Shown in pieces: positions 1 through 8,686 of a stretch of DNA of 64,000 nucleotides; positions within the stretch are counted from its first letter, which is position 1, and the number at the start of each line of letters is the position of its first letter. The stretch spans positions 20,318-84,317 of the forward strand of contig JANNYB010000083.1 in NCBI GenBank assembly GCA_031409875.1. Direction: 5' to 3'. The DNA is from CALMEH01 sp031409875 (GTDB lineage Bacteria > Acidobacteriota > Blastocatellia > Pyrinomonadales > Pyrinomonadaceae). Below the pieces are notes generated by a model, which saw only the letters and a program-made list of their open reading frames with translations, had not been told where the DNA came from and did not search any database. The translations under genes were made by a program, and so were the position numbers.

Positions 1-6
1 AAATAA

Positions 7-774
7 ATGAAAGTCGTAATTTTAGCAGGCGGTTTCGGAAGCCGTCTGAGCGAAGAAACTGCAATAAAACCGAAGCCGATGATTGAAATCGGTGGCAAGC
101 CGATTCTGTGGCACATTATGAAATTTTATTCCGCTTACGGCGTGAACGATTTTATAATTTGTTGCGGTTATATGGGTTACGTTATCAAAGAATATTTCGC
201 CAATTATTTTCTCCATACTTGCGATATAACTTTCGATTTGGAAAAAAATGAAACGACGATTCACCACGTTCGCGCCGAGCCTTGGCGGGTTACGCTGGTT
301 GACACCGGCGCAGATTCGATGACCGGCGGACGTTTGCGGCGTGTGCGCGATTATTTGAACGAAGACGAAGATTTTTGCTTTACTTACGGCGACGGTTTGG
401 CGGACGTAAATCTTGCCGAACTATTTGAAAATCATAAGCAAAGCGGCAAACTTGCAACCGTTACCGCAGTTCAGCCGCCGGGACGTTTCGGCGCGTTGAT
501 TTTAGATGAAAATAATGTCAAAGGCTTTCGTGAAAAACCCGAAGACGGCGGTTGGATTAACGGCGGATATTTTGTTTTGAAACCGCAAGTTATTGATTAT
601 ATTGCAGATGACAAATCAATCTGGGAACGCGAACCGATGGAGCGTTTGACGCAGGAAGGCGAAATGAACGCTTTTTTGCACGACGGGTTTTTTCAGCCGA
701 TGGACACTTTGCGCGAAAAAAATCAGCTTGAAGAATTGTGGCAGAACGGCACTGCGCCTTGGAAAATTTGGTAA
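7..774 (+). CDS. rfbF: glucose-1-phosphate cytidylyltransferase
   Basis: Makes CDP-glucose from CTP and glucose 1-phosphate, the entry step of CDP-6-deoxyhexose synthesis in the cytoplasm. The 255-residue length is normal for RfbF. Visible motifs are the nucleotide-binding start LAGGFGSRLSEET with KPKPMIEIGGKPI behind it, the metal-binding YGDGLAD near residue 127, FREKPEDGGWINGGYF, and the C-terminal PWKIW typical of this enzyme. The stop codon is followed directly by the rfbG start, so the two are cotranscribed. The start lies six bases from the window edge, so no ribosome binding site can be judged. Identity is near certain. Confidence 0.95.
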   Translation: MKVVILAGGFGSRLSEETAIKPKPMIEIGGKPILWHIMKFYSAYGVNDFIICCGYMGYVIKEYFANYFLHTCDITFDLEKNETTIHHVRAEPWRVTLVDTGADSMTGGRLRRVRDYLNEDEDFCFTYGDGLADVNLAELFENHKQSGKLATVTAVQPPGRFGALILDENNVKGFREKPEDGGWINGGYFVLKPQVIDYIADDKSIWEREPMERLTQEGEMNAFLHDGFFQPMDTLREKNQLEELWQNGTAPWKIW

Positions 775-1824
775 ATGAACGAATTTTGGAACGGAAAACG
801 GGTTCTGCTCACAGGACACACAGGATTTAAGGGAAGCTGGTTGGCGTTTTGGCTTGAAACGCTCGGCGCGAAAGTTTGCGGCTATTCACTTGCGCCCGAA
901 ACGAATCCGAATCTTTACGAAAATCTAAAACTCGAAAATTCGACGGATTCAGTCATCGGAGATATTCGGGATTTACCGAAATTTTCAGAAACTCTCAACC
1001 GTTTTCAGCCCGAAATCGTCTTTCATCTCGCCGCGCAACCGCTCGTGCGTCGTTCGTATCGTGAGCCGATTGAAACTTACACGACAAATGTCATCGGCAC
1101 GATAAATATTTTAGAAGCAATTCGCACTGTCGAATCAGTCAAATCGGCGGTAATTATAACAACCGACAAGGTTTATGAAAACGAAGAACGCGATTCCGGC
1201 TATGCGGAAAACGATAGATTAGGCGGTTTCGATCCGTATTCAAACTCGAAAGCGTGTGCGGAATTAGCCGTTTCGTCGTATCGAAATTCATTTTTTGCGG
1301 ATAACAGATGTTTGATTGCAACGGCGCGGGCGGGCAATGTCATCGGCGGCGGCGATTGGTCGGAAGATAGACTTTTGCCTGACGTTTTTCGTTCGTTGAT
1401 TTTCGGAGAAGACTTGCTGATTCGCAATCCGAATTCCGTGCGTCCTTGGCAGCACACGCTCGAACCTTTAAACGGTTATTTGCTTCTGGCGGAAAAGCTA
1501 TTTGAAGGAAATAAAGAGTTTGCGAATGGTTGGAATTTTGGTCCCGAAGACGCGGACGCAAAACCCGTCGGTTTTATCTTAGACGAAATAAAGGAAATTT
1601 GGGACGAAGAAGTTTCTTGGAAAATTGCTGACGGCGAACATCCGCACGAAACGAATCTGTTAAAATTGGACAGCGCAAAGGCGAAAACGAAACTCGGATG
1701 GAAACCGAAATTGAGTTTGACGGAAGCCTTAAAATTAACTTCCGATTGGTATAAATCGTTCAAAAATAAGGAAAATTTAATCGAAACGACTCGAAATCAA
1801 ATTGAGTTTTACAATAGCAAATGA
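775..1824 (+). CDS. rfbG: CDP-glucose 4,6-dehydratase
   Basis: Converts CDP-glucose to CDP-4-keto-6-deoxyglucose, NAD-dependent, SDR extended family. The protein has 349 residues, a usual length. The Rossmann motif TGHTGFKGSW is at residues 13-22, the TDKVYENEE stretch and the catalytic YSNSK (Tyr-x3-Lys) follow at about 125-156, and RPWQHTLEPL lies in the sugar-nucleotide domain. It begins right after the rfbF stop and overlaps the next gene by four bases (ATGA), which indicates translational coupling. Confidence 0.95.
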   Translation: MNEFWNGKRVLLTGHTGFKGSWLAFWLETLGAKVCGYSLAPETNPNLYENLKLENSTDSVIGDIRDLPKFSETLNRFQPEIVFHLAAQPLVRRSYREPIETYTTNVIGTINILEAIRTVESVKSAVIITTDKVYENEERDSGYAENDRLGGFDPYSNSKACAELAVSSYRNSFFADNRCLIATARAGNVIGGGDWSEDRLLPDVFRSLIFGEDLLIRNPNSVRPWQHTLEPLNGYLLLAEKLFEGNKEFANGWNFGPEDADAKPVGFILDEIKEIWDEEVSWKIADGEHPHETNLLKLDSAKAKTKLGWKPKLSLTEALKLTSDWYKSFKNKENLIETTRNQIEFYNSK

Positions 1825-3050
1825 ATTATAAATGCCGTTATTGCGGCGCAGATTTAAAACACACTTTTGTTGATTTGGGCGCAACGCCGTTGGCAAATTC
1901 TTATCTGAAACCGGAAAATTTGGACGAAGCCGAACCGTTTTTTTCGCTTCACGTTCGCGTTTGCGCGGAATGTTTTTTGGTTCAACTTCCTGCGCTCGAA
2001 ACGCCGGAAAATATTTTCAGCGACTATCTTTATTTTTCGTCTTTTTCGGACACTTGGCTGGCACACGCGAAAGATTATTGCGGCAAAATGTCGGAAAGAT
2101 TCGGCTTAAATGAAGATTCTTTAGTTGTCGAAGTTGCGAGCAACGACGGTTATTTGTTGCAATATTTTCAGGAATCGAACATCAATGTTTTAGGCATCGA
2201 ACCGGCGCGAAATGTTGCCGAACACGCCGTAAAAAAAGGCGTTCCGACGATTGTAAAATTTTTCGGCGCGGAAACGGGCAGAGCGGTTGCGGCTGAAAAA
2301 GGCTTTGCCGATTTGACTGCCGCGAACAATGTTTTGGCGCACGTTCCCGACATCAACGATTTTGTCGAAGGCTTCACGCAAATTCTCAAACCCGAAGGCG
2401 TTTCGACGTTTGAGTTTCCGCATCTTTTGAATTTAATCAAAAAAAATCAGTTCGACACGATTTATCACGAGCATTTTTCGTATCTTTCGCTCTACACGGT
2501 TGAAAAAATCTTCGCCGCGCATAATTTGACCGTTTTCGATGTCGAACAACTTTCAACACACGGCGGTTCGCTTCGAGTTTTCGCGCAAAAAACGGCAACC
2601 GGAATTCACGAAATTAGCGAAACAGTCGAAAAAATCAAAAATCTCGAAACGGAAAACGGTTTGACCGATATTGAAGTTTTGAGCGGTTACGGCGAAAAAG
2701 TTAAAGAAACAAAACGCGGATTGCTTGAAAAATTAATTGAGTTAAAACGTGCCGGAAAACAAATTGCGGCTTACGGTGCGGCGGCGAAAGGCAATACTTT
2801 GCTCAATTTTTGCGGCATCAAAACCGATTTTATCGAATACGTCTGCGATGCAAACCCGAACAAGCAAAATCATTTTTTGCCCGGAACCAGAATTCCAATC
2901 GTTGCGCCCGAAAAAATCGCCGAAACAAAACCGGATTATGTTTTGATTTTGCCGTGGAACATCGCCGACGAAGTGATTGAAAAAAATAGCTTTATCCGCG
3001 AATGGGACGGGAAATTTATTTTGCCGATTCCGAATGTTACGATTGTTTGA
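1821..3050 (+). CDS. sugar C-methyltransferase (TylC3/NovU type)
   Basis: Probable SAM-dependent C-methyltransferase acting on an NDP-4-keto-6-deoxyhexose. Three parts are visible: an N-terminal zinc-binding segment (CRYCGAD near residue 4 and CAECF near 52), a class I methyltransferase core with VVEVASNDGYLL near residue 95, and the C-terminal domain of this family with AYGAAAKGNTLLNF near 315. The 409-residue length fits. Four-base overlap with rfbG. The family and the neighbouring CDP-glucose enzymes suggest C-3 methylation of CDP-4-keto-6-deoxyglucose; the exact carbon is inference. No RfbH-like 3-dehydrase is present, which argues against a 3,6-dideoxyhexose route. Confidence 0.88.
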   Translation: MNYKCRYCGADLKHTFVDLGATPLANSYLKPENLDEAEPFFSLHVRVCAECFLVQLPALETPENIFSDYLYFSSFSDTWLAHAKDYCGKMSERFGLNEDSLVVEVASNDGYLLQYFQESNINVLGIEPARNVAEHAVKKGVPTIVKFFGAETGRAVAAEKGFADLTAANNVLAHVPDINDFVEGFTQILKPEGVSTFEFPHLLNLIKKNQFDTIYHEHFSYLSLYTVEKIFAAHNLTVFDVEQLSTHGGSLRVFAQKTATGIHEISETVEKIKNLETENGLTDIEVLSGYGEKVKETKRGLLEKLIELKRAGKQIAAYGAAAKGNTLLNFCGIKTDFIEYVCDANPNKQNHFLPGTRIPIVAPEKIAETKPDYVLILPWNIADEVIEKNSFIREWDGKFILPIPNVTIV

Positions 3051-3070
3051 TAGTTGAAAATGCGAAAGAA

Positions 3071-3143
3071 AATTATCCACAGATGAACACAGATGAACAC
3101 AGATAAAATCGGATTTAATCATCTGTGTTCATCTGTGGATAAT
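3071..3143. repeat. class A palindrome with DnaA-box ends
   Basis: Arms of CACAGATGAA units pair over about 30 bases. The left end reads TTATCCACA, the right end TGTGGATAA, each a perfect DnaA box. Between the C-methyltransferase and epimerase genes. Confidence 0.9.
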
Positions 3144-3170
3144 AAAAAAATATTATTTCTAGATTGTTTA

Positions 3171-3698
3171 ATGAAACTGATTGAAACAAAACTCGAAGGC
3201 GTTTTTATTGTCGAACTTCCGGCTTTTACGGACGAACGCGGATTTTACAAACGGCTTTGGGGCGCGGATGAATTGGCGAATTTAGGTTTGGACAATGATT
3301 TAAATAACGTCGGACTTTCGTATAATAATCTGCGCGGAACGGTGCGCGGAATGCACTTTCAGAATGCGCCGTTTGTCGAAACAAAGCTCGTGCAATGTGT
3401 TCGCGGGCGGATTTTCGATGTCGTGCTTGATTTGCGGGAAAATTCAAAAACCTTCGGCGAATGGATTGCGGAAGAACTTTCGCCCGAAAATAATTTGGCG
3501 TTTTACGTTCCGAAAGGTTTGGCGCACGGATTTCAGACGCTTGAAGATAATTCGGAAGTTTTGTATTGTATTTCCGAAAAACACAACGCGCAATCGGCTG
3601 GCGGAGTTCGTTGGAACGACCCGAAATTCGGGATAACCTTTCCGCTCGAAGTTAGTATGATTAACGAACGCGACGCGAATTATCCTGATTACAAATAA
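3171..3698 (+). CDS. rfbC: NDP-4-keto-6-deoxyhexose 3,5-epimerase (RmlC family)
   Basis: RmlC-type cupin, 175 residues, the normal length. It carries the catalytic VRGMHFQ motif (His as base), followed by KLVQCVRGRIFDVVLDLR and the YVPKGLAHGFQTLEDNSEVLYC core of the double-stranded beta-helix. In this operon it probably epimerises C-5 (or C-3/C-5) of the C-methylated CDP-4-keto sugar. An upstream ATG in frame exists at 3093, but those 26 codons are translated from the palindrome at 3071-3143, so the ATG at 3171 (MKLIETKLEGVF) is chosen. The following reductase gene starts on the next base after the stop. Confidence 0.9.
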   Translation: MKLIETKLEGVFIVELPAFTDERGFYKRLWGADELANLGLDNDLNNVGLSYNNLRGTVRGMHFQNAPFVETKLVQCVRGRIFDVVLDLRENSKTFGEWIAEELSPENNLAFYVPKGLAHGFQTLEDNSEVLYCISEKHNAQSAGGVRWNDPKFGITFPLEVSMINERDANYPDYK

Positions 3699-4595
3699 AT
3701 GAAACGAGTGATTTTGACAGGCGCGGACGGATTTATCGGCAGACAGGCGATTTTGCCTCTGCTCGGTAGAAATTACGAAGTTCACGCCGTTTCAAATCGT
3801 GAACCGGCGGAAGACCTTCGTTTTGAAAATGTGATTTGGCACAAAACAAATCTGCTCGACGCATCAGAAATCGAGGATTTGTGCCGAAAAATCCAAGCGA
3901 CGCATCTGCTTCATTTTGCGTGGTATGTCGAACACGGCAAATTTTGGAACGCGCCGGAAAACGAAATTTGGACTGCGGCAAGCATTCATTTGATTGAAAA
4001 TTTCAATCGTTTCGGCGGGACACGAATCGTTGTTTCGGGCAGTTGCGCCGAATATGAATGGGGCAAAGATGAAGTTTTGCACGAAACGAAAACGCCGCTC
4101 GTGCCGCAAAATTTTTACGGCGAGTGTAAAGTGAAATTGCAAAAAAAACTCGCCGAAACTTCCCAAAATTATGCTTGGGGCAGAATCTTTTTCCTTTACG
4201 GCGAACACGAAGCACCGAAGCGTTTGATTGCTTCCGTGATAAACTCTCTGCTCAAAGACGAATTTGCCGATTGCTCTCACGGCGAACAAATCCGCGATTT
4301 TTTGTATGTTAGAGACATTGCCGATGCTTTTGCCGCTTTGCTCGATTCGGAAGTGCAATCTGCGGTCAATATCGCTTCGGGCGAAGCGCGTTCAATTCGT
4401 GAAATCGTCTTGACGGCGGCGGAAATTTTAGAGAAAATTGAAAACTTGCGATTTGGCGTTATTTCATCTCCTGAAAACGAACCGAAAAGCATTGTCGCCG
4501 ACACGCGCCGTTTGCGTGAAGAAGTCGGTTGGCAGGCAAATTACACGCTCACGGAGGCATTGACGGAAACGATAGAATGGTGGAAAAACCGCTGA
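3699..4595 (+). CDS. NAD(P)-dependent epimerase/dehydratase, probable 4-ketoreductase
   Basis: Extended short-chain dehydrogenase of 298 residues. The glycine motif GADGFIGRQ is at residues 8-16 and the Tyr-x3-Lys pair is YGECK. Placed after the dehydratase, C-methyltransferase and epimerase, it is the best candidate for the final C-4 keto reduction that gives the finished CDP-6-deoxy-C-methylhexose; that assignment comes from position, because the sequence alone does not separate reductases from epimerases. Its 3' end overlaps the next glycosyltransferase gene by 19 bases. Confidence 0.85.
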   Translation: MKRVILTGADGFIGRQAILPLLGRNYEVHAVSNREPAEDLRFENVIWHKTNLLDASEIEDLCRKIQATHLLHFAWYVEHGKFWNAPENEIWTAASIHLIENFNRFGGTRIVVSGSCAEYEWGKDEVLHETKTPLVPQNFYGECKVKLQKKLAETSQNYAWGRIFFLYGEHEAPKRLIASVINSLLKDEFADCSHGEQIRDFLYVRDIADAFAALLDSEVQSAVNIASGEARSIREIVLTAAEILEKIENLRFGVISSPENEPKSIVADTRRLREEVGWQANYTLTEALTETIEWWKNR

Positions 4596-5680
4596 AAATT
4601 TTGGCAATTGTGCCATATCATCTCGACTATTGCGCGGGGCAAAGATTTCGCATCGAACTTTGGGCGAAAGAACTTGCGAAACGCAATATTTCCGTCGAAT
4701 ATCTGCCGTTCACTAATCAAGATTTGACTGACGTTCTGTATGAAAAAGGTCGAAATTTCAAAAAAGCCACATTGATGTTAAGTGCTTTTATCAAGCAACT
4801 TACGCGCACTTTTCAAACTCGAAAACCGGACTTGATTTTTATCTACCGCGAAGCCGCGATTGCCGGTCCCGCGATTATCGAAAAAATCGTCCGCCGTTGG
4901 AAAGTCCCGATAATTTACGATATTGACGAGCCGCTTTTCGTGCCTTACACGAGTCCTTCAAACGGAAATTTGAACCGTTTGAAGTTTTTCTCGAAGGTTG
5001 ACGAACTTTTCAAAATGAGCGACTGCGTTTTTGCCGTCAATCAAGCAATCGCCGATTATGCCGCGCAATTTAACAAAAATGTCGAAATCGTGCCGATGAC
5101 CGTTGACATCGAACGCTATCAGCCGCCGAAAAATAAGGCGAAAAACGCAAAACCGATTATCGCGTGGGTCGGCACGCGGACGAATCAGCCGAATATCGAA
5201 ATTGCCGTTCCCGCAATGCGCGAACTTCGGAAAACTCAAGATTTTACGTTTCGGATTATTGCCGACGACGATATGAGTTTTGAAGGTTTGGACGTTGATT
5301 TTGTGCCTTGGGCTTACGATTTGGAAGTTCCGAAATTGCAAGAAGCCGACATCGGCGTTACGCCCGTCGGCGAAAGCGTTTGGGGAAAATGGAAGTTTTT
5401 CTTCAAAACTGTGCAGTTTATGGCAATCGGTTTACCGGTTGTGGCTTCGGCGATTGGTTCTAATTTGGAAATTATCGAAGACGGCGTGAACGGATTTTTG
5501 GCGCGAAGTGATGAAGAATGGCGCGAAAAATTGCAGATTTTAATTGAAAATCCAACTCTCAGAAGCGAATTAGGCGCAAAAGCGCGGGAAACGGTTTTGG
5601 AAAGATTCACGCTCGAAAAGCAATTCGATTTTTTGGAAGATAAAATTAAGGAATTGACGGCGCAAAATTTGGTAAAATAA
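4577..5680 (+). CDS. glycosyltransferase (GT4-like)
   Basis: Glycosyltransferase of the GT-B fold, 367 residues. The N-terminal half begins KILAIVPYHLDYCAGQRFR; the C-terminal half has WVGTRTNQPNI, the donor-site region ending in GLPVVASAIGSNLEIIEDGVNGFLA, and a closing helix with LGAKARETVLERFTLEKQ, all usual in GT4 enzymes. The ATG at 4577 is preferred over an upstream in-frame ATG at 4529 because homology-like sequence begins at KILAIV. It overlaps the reductase gene and is followed after 14 bases by a methyltransferase, so it probably transfers the deoxy sugar made by the operon. Donor and acceptor cannot be read from sequence. Confidence 0.85.
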   Translation: MVEKPLKILAIVPYHLDYCAGQRFRIELWAKELAKRNISVEYLPFTNQDLTDVLYEKGRNFKKATLMLSAFIKQLTRTFQTRKPDLIFIYREAAIAGPAIIEKIVRRWKVPIIYDIDEPLFVPYTSPSNGNLNRLKFFSKVDELFKMSDCVFAVNQAIADYAAQFNKNVEIVPMTVDIERYQPPKNKAKNAKPIIAWVGTRTNQPNIEIAVPAMRELRKTQDFTFRIIADDDMSFEGLDVDFVPWAYDLEVPKLQEADIGVTPVGESVWGKWKFFFKTVQFMAIGLPVVASAIGSNLEIIEDGVNGFLARSDEEWREKLQILIENPTLRSELGAKARETVLERFTLEKQFDFLEDKIKELTAQNLVK

Positions 5681-5694
5681 ACGGAGATTTTTTT

Positions 5695-6525
5695 ATGCAG
5701 ACAAATGTTGATGTAAAAACCGTCGAAGGCTTCGGCGAAGAATGGAGCAAGTTTGACCAATCGGAACTTGACGAGCGCGAGCGTCTGCAAATTTTTGAAA
5801 GTTATTTCAAGATTTTTCCTTGGAAAGATTTGCCGGAAAACGCGAAAGGTTTTGATTTGGGCTGTGGCAGCGGACGTTGGGCGAAATCGGTTGCCCTGCG
5901 TGTCGGAAAATTGATTTGCATTGATGCCAGCGCGGACGCGCTCGAAGTTGCAAAAACGAATTTGAAAAATCAAACTAACTGCGAATTTCATAACGCTTCG
6001 GTGGCGGAAATGCCTTTAACAGATGCTTCGATGGATTTCGGTTACAGTCTCGGCGTTTTGCATCACATTCCGAAGCCGATTGAAGGCATCAAACAATGCA
6101 CATCGAAACTGAAAAAAGGTGCGCCGTTTTTGATTTATCTTTATTATGCTTTCGATAATCGTCCGGCGTGGTTTCGTGCGCTCTGGAAAATTTCTGACGT
6201 TTTTCGGCACGGAATTGCCAAATTGCCGACGGGTTTGAAACATTTTGTCGCGGAAATTATTGCTTTGACCGTTTATTTTCCGCTGGCAAAAATCGCGTAT
6301 TTATTGGAAAAAACAGGCTTAAATGTTTCGGCGTTTCCGCTTTCGATTTACCGCGACAAGAGTTTTTACACGATGCGAACCGACGCGCTTGACCGTTTCG
6401 GCACAAGGCTCGAATATCGTTTTACGCGCAAAGAAATCGAAGAAATGCTCACCGAAGCCGGACTCGAAGATGTTCGATTCAGCGATGAAATGCCTTTTTG
6501 GTGTGCGGTCGGTTTGAAAAAATAG
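5695..6525 (+). CDS. class I SAM-dependent methyltransferase
   Basis: 276 residues. The SAM-binding motif FDLGCGSGRWAKSVA is at about residues 56-70, followed by ICIDASADALEVAK (acidic ribose-binding Asp) and the motif SLGVLHHIPKP. The C-terminal 130 residues are longer than the minimal methyltransferase fold and hold hydrophobic helices, perhaps for membrane-linked substrates. The start has GGAG eight bases upstream. In the polysaccharide operon it most likely O-methylates a sugar residue; substrate unknown. Confidence 0.85.
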   Translation: MQTNVDVKTVEGFGEEWSKFDQSELDERERLQIFESYFKIFPWKDLPENAKGFDLGCGSGRWAKSVALRVGKLICIDASADALEVAKTNLKNQTNCEFHNASVAEMPLTDASMDFGYSLGVLHHIPKPIEGIKQCTSKLKKGAPFLIYLYYAFDNRPAWFRALWKISDVFRHGIAKLPTGLKHFVAEIIALTVYFPLAKIAYLLEKTGLNVSAFPLSIYRDKSFYTMRTDALDRFGTRLEYRFTRKEIEEMLTEAGLEDVRFSDEMPFWCAVGLKK

Positions 6526-6539
6526 GTTTATTTTAGAAG

Positions 6540-7256
6540 ATGTCGAAGTTAAGATTTTTAATATTAGCCGTTATCGCGTTTTTTCCTTCGTGGTTAAAGC
6601 GGATTTGTTATCGTCTTTTTTTCGGTTATAAAATCGGCAAAAATGTAAAAATCGGACTTTCAATCGTTGATGCGAAAGATTGCGAGATTCAGGACGACGT
6701 AAAAATCGGGCATCTCAATTTGCTCATTGCCATCAAAAAACTTTCCATCGGCGATCACACGCGAATCGGACATCTGAACATTATTCGCGGCGGCGATGAA
6801 GTCAGTCTCGGTCGTTACACGGAAATTTTGCGGCTTAATGAAATAAATTCGATTCCCGATCCGATTGCGACTAATGAAACTGATCCGCGATTTATTCTCG
6901 GTGACGGAAGCATCATTACAACGTCGCATAAAATTGATTTTACTGATAGAGTCGAAATTGGAAAGCGCGTCATTATCGGCGGCAGAAATTCTTCGTTTTG
7001 GACGCATAACCGACAGCAGACAAAGCCGATAATTATTGGCGATTACAGTTATATCGGTTCGGAAATAAGAGTCGTGCCGGGCGGCAAAATTCCGCCGAAA
7101 TGCGTTGTCGGAATCGCTTCGGTGATTACCAAAGAATTTGAAGGCGAAATGAATCTGATTGCCGGAGTTCCGGCAAAAATCGTCAAAGAATTGGGCGAAG
7201 AAGGTAATTTTTTGGTCGAGTTCAAAACCCGTCCTGATTTGCCCGACGAAATTTAA
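6540..7256 (+). CDS. left-handed beta-helix acyltransferase
   Basis: 238-residue protein with imperfect hexapeptide turns (KIGKNVKIG, IGDHTRIGHLNI, VSLGRYTEI, IIIGDYSYIG, VVGIASVI) and the closing GVPAKIVKEL found in maltose O-acetyltransferase-like enzymes. A hydrophobic N-terminus of about 25 residues suggests membrane contact. The catalytic histidine of the family may be in TSHKIDF or WTHNRQQ. It lies 14 bases after the methyltransferase gene. Likely an O-acyl (acetyl) transferase decorating a polysaccharide or lipid-linked sugar. Confidence 0.8.
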   Translation: MSKLRFLILAVIAFFPSWLKRICYRLFFGYKIGKNVKIGLSIVDAKDCEIQDDVKIGHLNLLIAIKKLSIGDHTRIGHLNIIRGGDEVSLGRYTEILRLNEINSIPDPIATNETDPRFILGDGSIITTSHKIDFTDRVEIGKRVIIGGRNSSFWTHNRQQTKPIIIGDYSYIGSEIRVVPGGKIPPKCVVGIASVITKEFEGEMNLIAGVPAKIVKELGEEGNFLVEFKTRPDLPDEI

Positions 7257-7281
7257 GCAATAAGTTTTGAGTAATATTTAA

Positions 7282-8601
7282 GTGAAAAAATTACCGATAA
7301 TTTTAAGTTTTTTTATCGCACTCGGCGTAATGTTGCTGACATTGCCCGAAGGCGTGGCGGCGATTTCACTTACGGTGATTGTTTCTTTGATAGTTGTTGC
7401 CATCATCCGACAGTTTGATGATGAGAGCAATTTTCTCCTCAATATATTTTTGTGGGCTTTAATTGTTCGGATTTTGTTCGGAACGATGATCCATGTTTTC
7501 GGTTGGCGCGATTTCTTCGGTGGCGATGCTTTGACGTATGACTTTTTCGCGGATCGTTTAACGGAAATTTGGCGCGGAAATATTGTAACCAATGATTGGT
7601 TCTCTCAAAGAGCTTCCAGCACGACCGGACCGGGTTGGGGAATGAATTATCTGGTCGCAGGAATTTATTTTGTTTTCGGTCGGAACCTTTTTGCTGCTCA
7701 ATGTTTTTGCGGCGTAATCGGTGCGGCAACCGCGCCGATGGTTTATATTTGCGCTCATAAAATTTTTCAAAATGTGCGTGTTAGCCGTATTTCGGCAATT
7801 TTGGTCGCGTTTTTTCCGGCATTCATTATTTGGTCATCACAGCTACTCAAAGATGGGCTGATTGTTTTTATGTTGGTTTTAGCAATCACGATGGTCTTGC
7901 AGCTTCAGGAAAAAATTGATTATTTCGCCATTGCTATTCTGATTATTTCGCTTTTCGCTATCATTTCGCTTCGATTTTATATTTTTTATATGGTGGCGAT
8001 TGCGGTTGTCGGAAGTTTTATTATCGGCAAAAGCGGTTCGGTATCATCCGTTGTCAGAGGTTTTATCGCCGTCGGAATTTTAGGTATAGCTTTGACTTAT
8101 CTTGGAGTGTTAAAAAATGCGAGTGATGATTTTGAAAAATACGGCAATTTGGAAAGAATTCAAGTAAGCCGCGAAGGGCTGACGAATGCGGGTTCGGGAT
8201 TTGGGGAAGACCTCGATGTTTCGACGACGCAAGGCGCACTTGTTGCAGTTCCGGTAGGTTTTACTTATCTGATGCTTGCGCCTTTTCCTTGGCAAATTTC
8301 AAGTTTTCGGTCGGCAATTACTTTACCCGAAGTTTTGGTTTGGTGGGCAATGATTCCGCTTCTTTTGAGCGGTTTATGGTATACGCTGAAAAATCGTCTG
8401 CGAAATGCGATTTCGATTTTGATTTTTACGTTTTTGCTGACGATTGCGTATTCGATTTTTCAAGGAAACGTCGGCACGGCATATCGTCAACGAGCGCAAA
8501 TACAGGTTTTTCTATTTATTTTTATCGCCGTCGGTTGGACATTGCTCAAGGAACGCCGGGAAAATCAACAAAGTATGAGAGCAGGTCAAAAACATCGGTA
8601 G
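7282..8601 (+). CDS. polytopic membrane protein, GT-C/GT39-like
   Basis: 439 residues with about ten hydrophobic segments. An early periplasmic loop contains FFGGDALTYDFFADRL and later WSSQLLKDGL, a pattern seen in GT39/PMT-like membrane glycosyltransferases of polysaccharide clusters; the acidic residues of the first loop would be catalytic. The start is GTG with a weak ribosome binding site. An alternative is an O-antigen polymerase-like protein. The gene ends ten bases before palindrome 8612-8676. Membrane location is clear; catalytic role is inference. Confidence 0.65.
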   Translation: MKKLPIILSFFIALGVMLLTLPEGVAAISLTVIVSLIVVAIIRQFDDESNFLLNIFLWALIVRILFGTMIHVFGWRDFFGGDALTYDFFADRLTEIWRGNIVTNDWFSQRASSTTGPGWGMNYLVAGIYFVFGRNLFAAQCFCGVIGAATAPMVYICAHKIFQNVRVSRISAILVAFFPAFIIWSSQLLKDGLIVFMLVLAITMVLQLQEKIDYFAIAILIISLFAIISLRFYIFYMVAIAVVGSFIIGKSGSVSSVVRGFIAVGILGIALTYLGVLKNASDDFEKYGNLERIQVSREGLTNAGSGFGEDLDVSTTQGALVAVPVGFTYLMLAPFPWQISSFRSAITLPEVLVWWAMIPLLLSGLWYTLKNRLRNAISILIFTFLLTIAYSIFQGNVGTAYRQRAQIQVFLFIFIAVGWTLLKERRENQQSMRAGQKHR

Positions 8602-8611
8602 ATTGCAATAT

Positions 8612-8676
8612 TGAGAACCGTCAAGCGGTAGTGAACGAACAAAAGAAGCCAAGTCGCTACCGCTCCTTGTTCTCAT
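8612..8676. repeat. class B palindrome
   Basis: TGAGAACCGTCAAGCGGTAG ... GTCGCTACCGCTCCTTGTTC, between the membrane-protein and asnB genes; the right arm ends eleven bases before the asnB start. Confidence 0.8.
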
Positions 8677-8686
8677 TTACAAAAAT

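Noticed and set aside
3093..3170. Long start of the epimerase gene
   Set aside because: The extra codons are palindrome sequence; family similarity begins at the ATG at 3171. The same reasoning shortened the VKOR, WecG-family, PBP1A, PBP2 and MreD starts.
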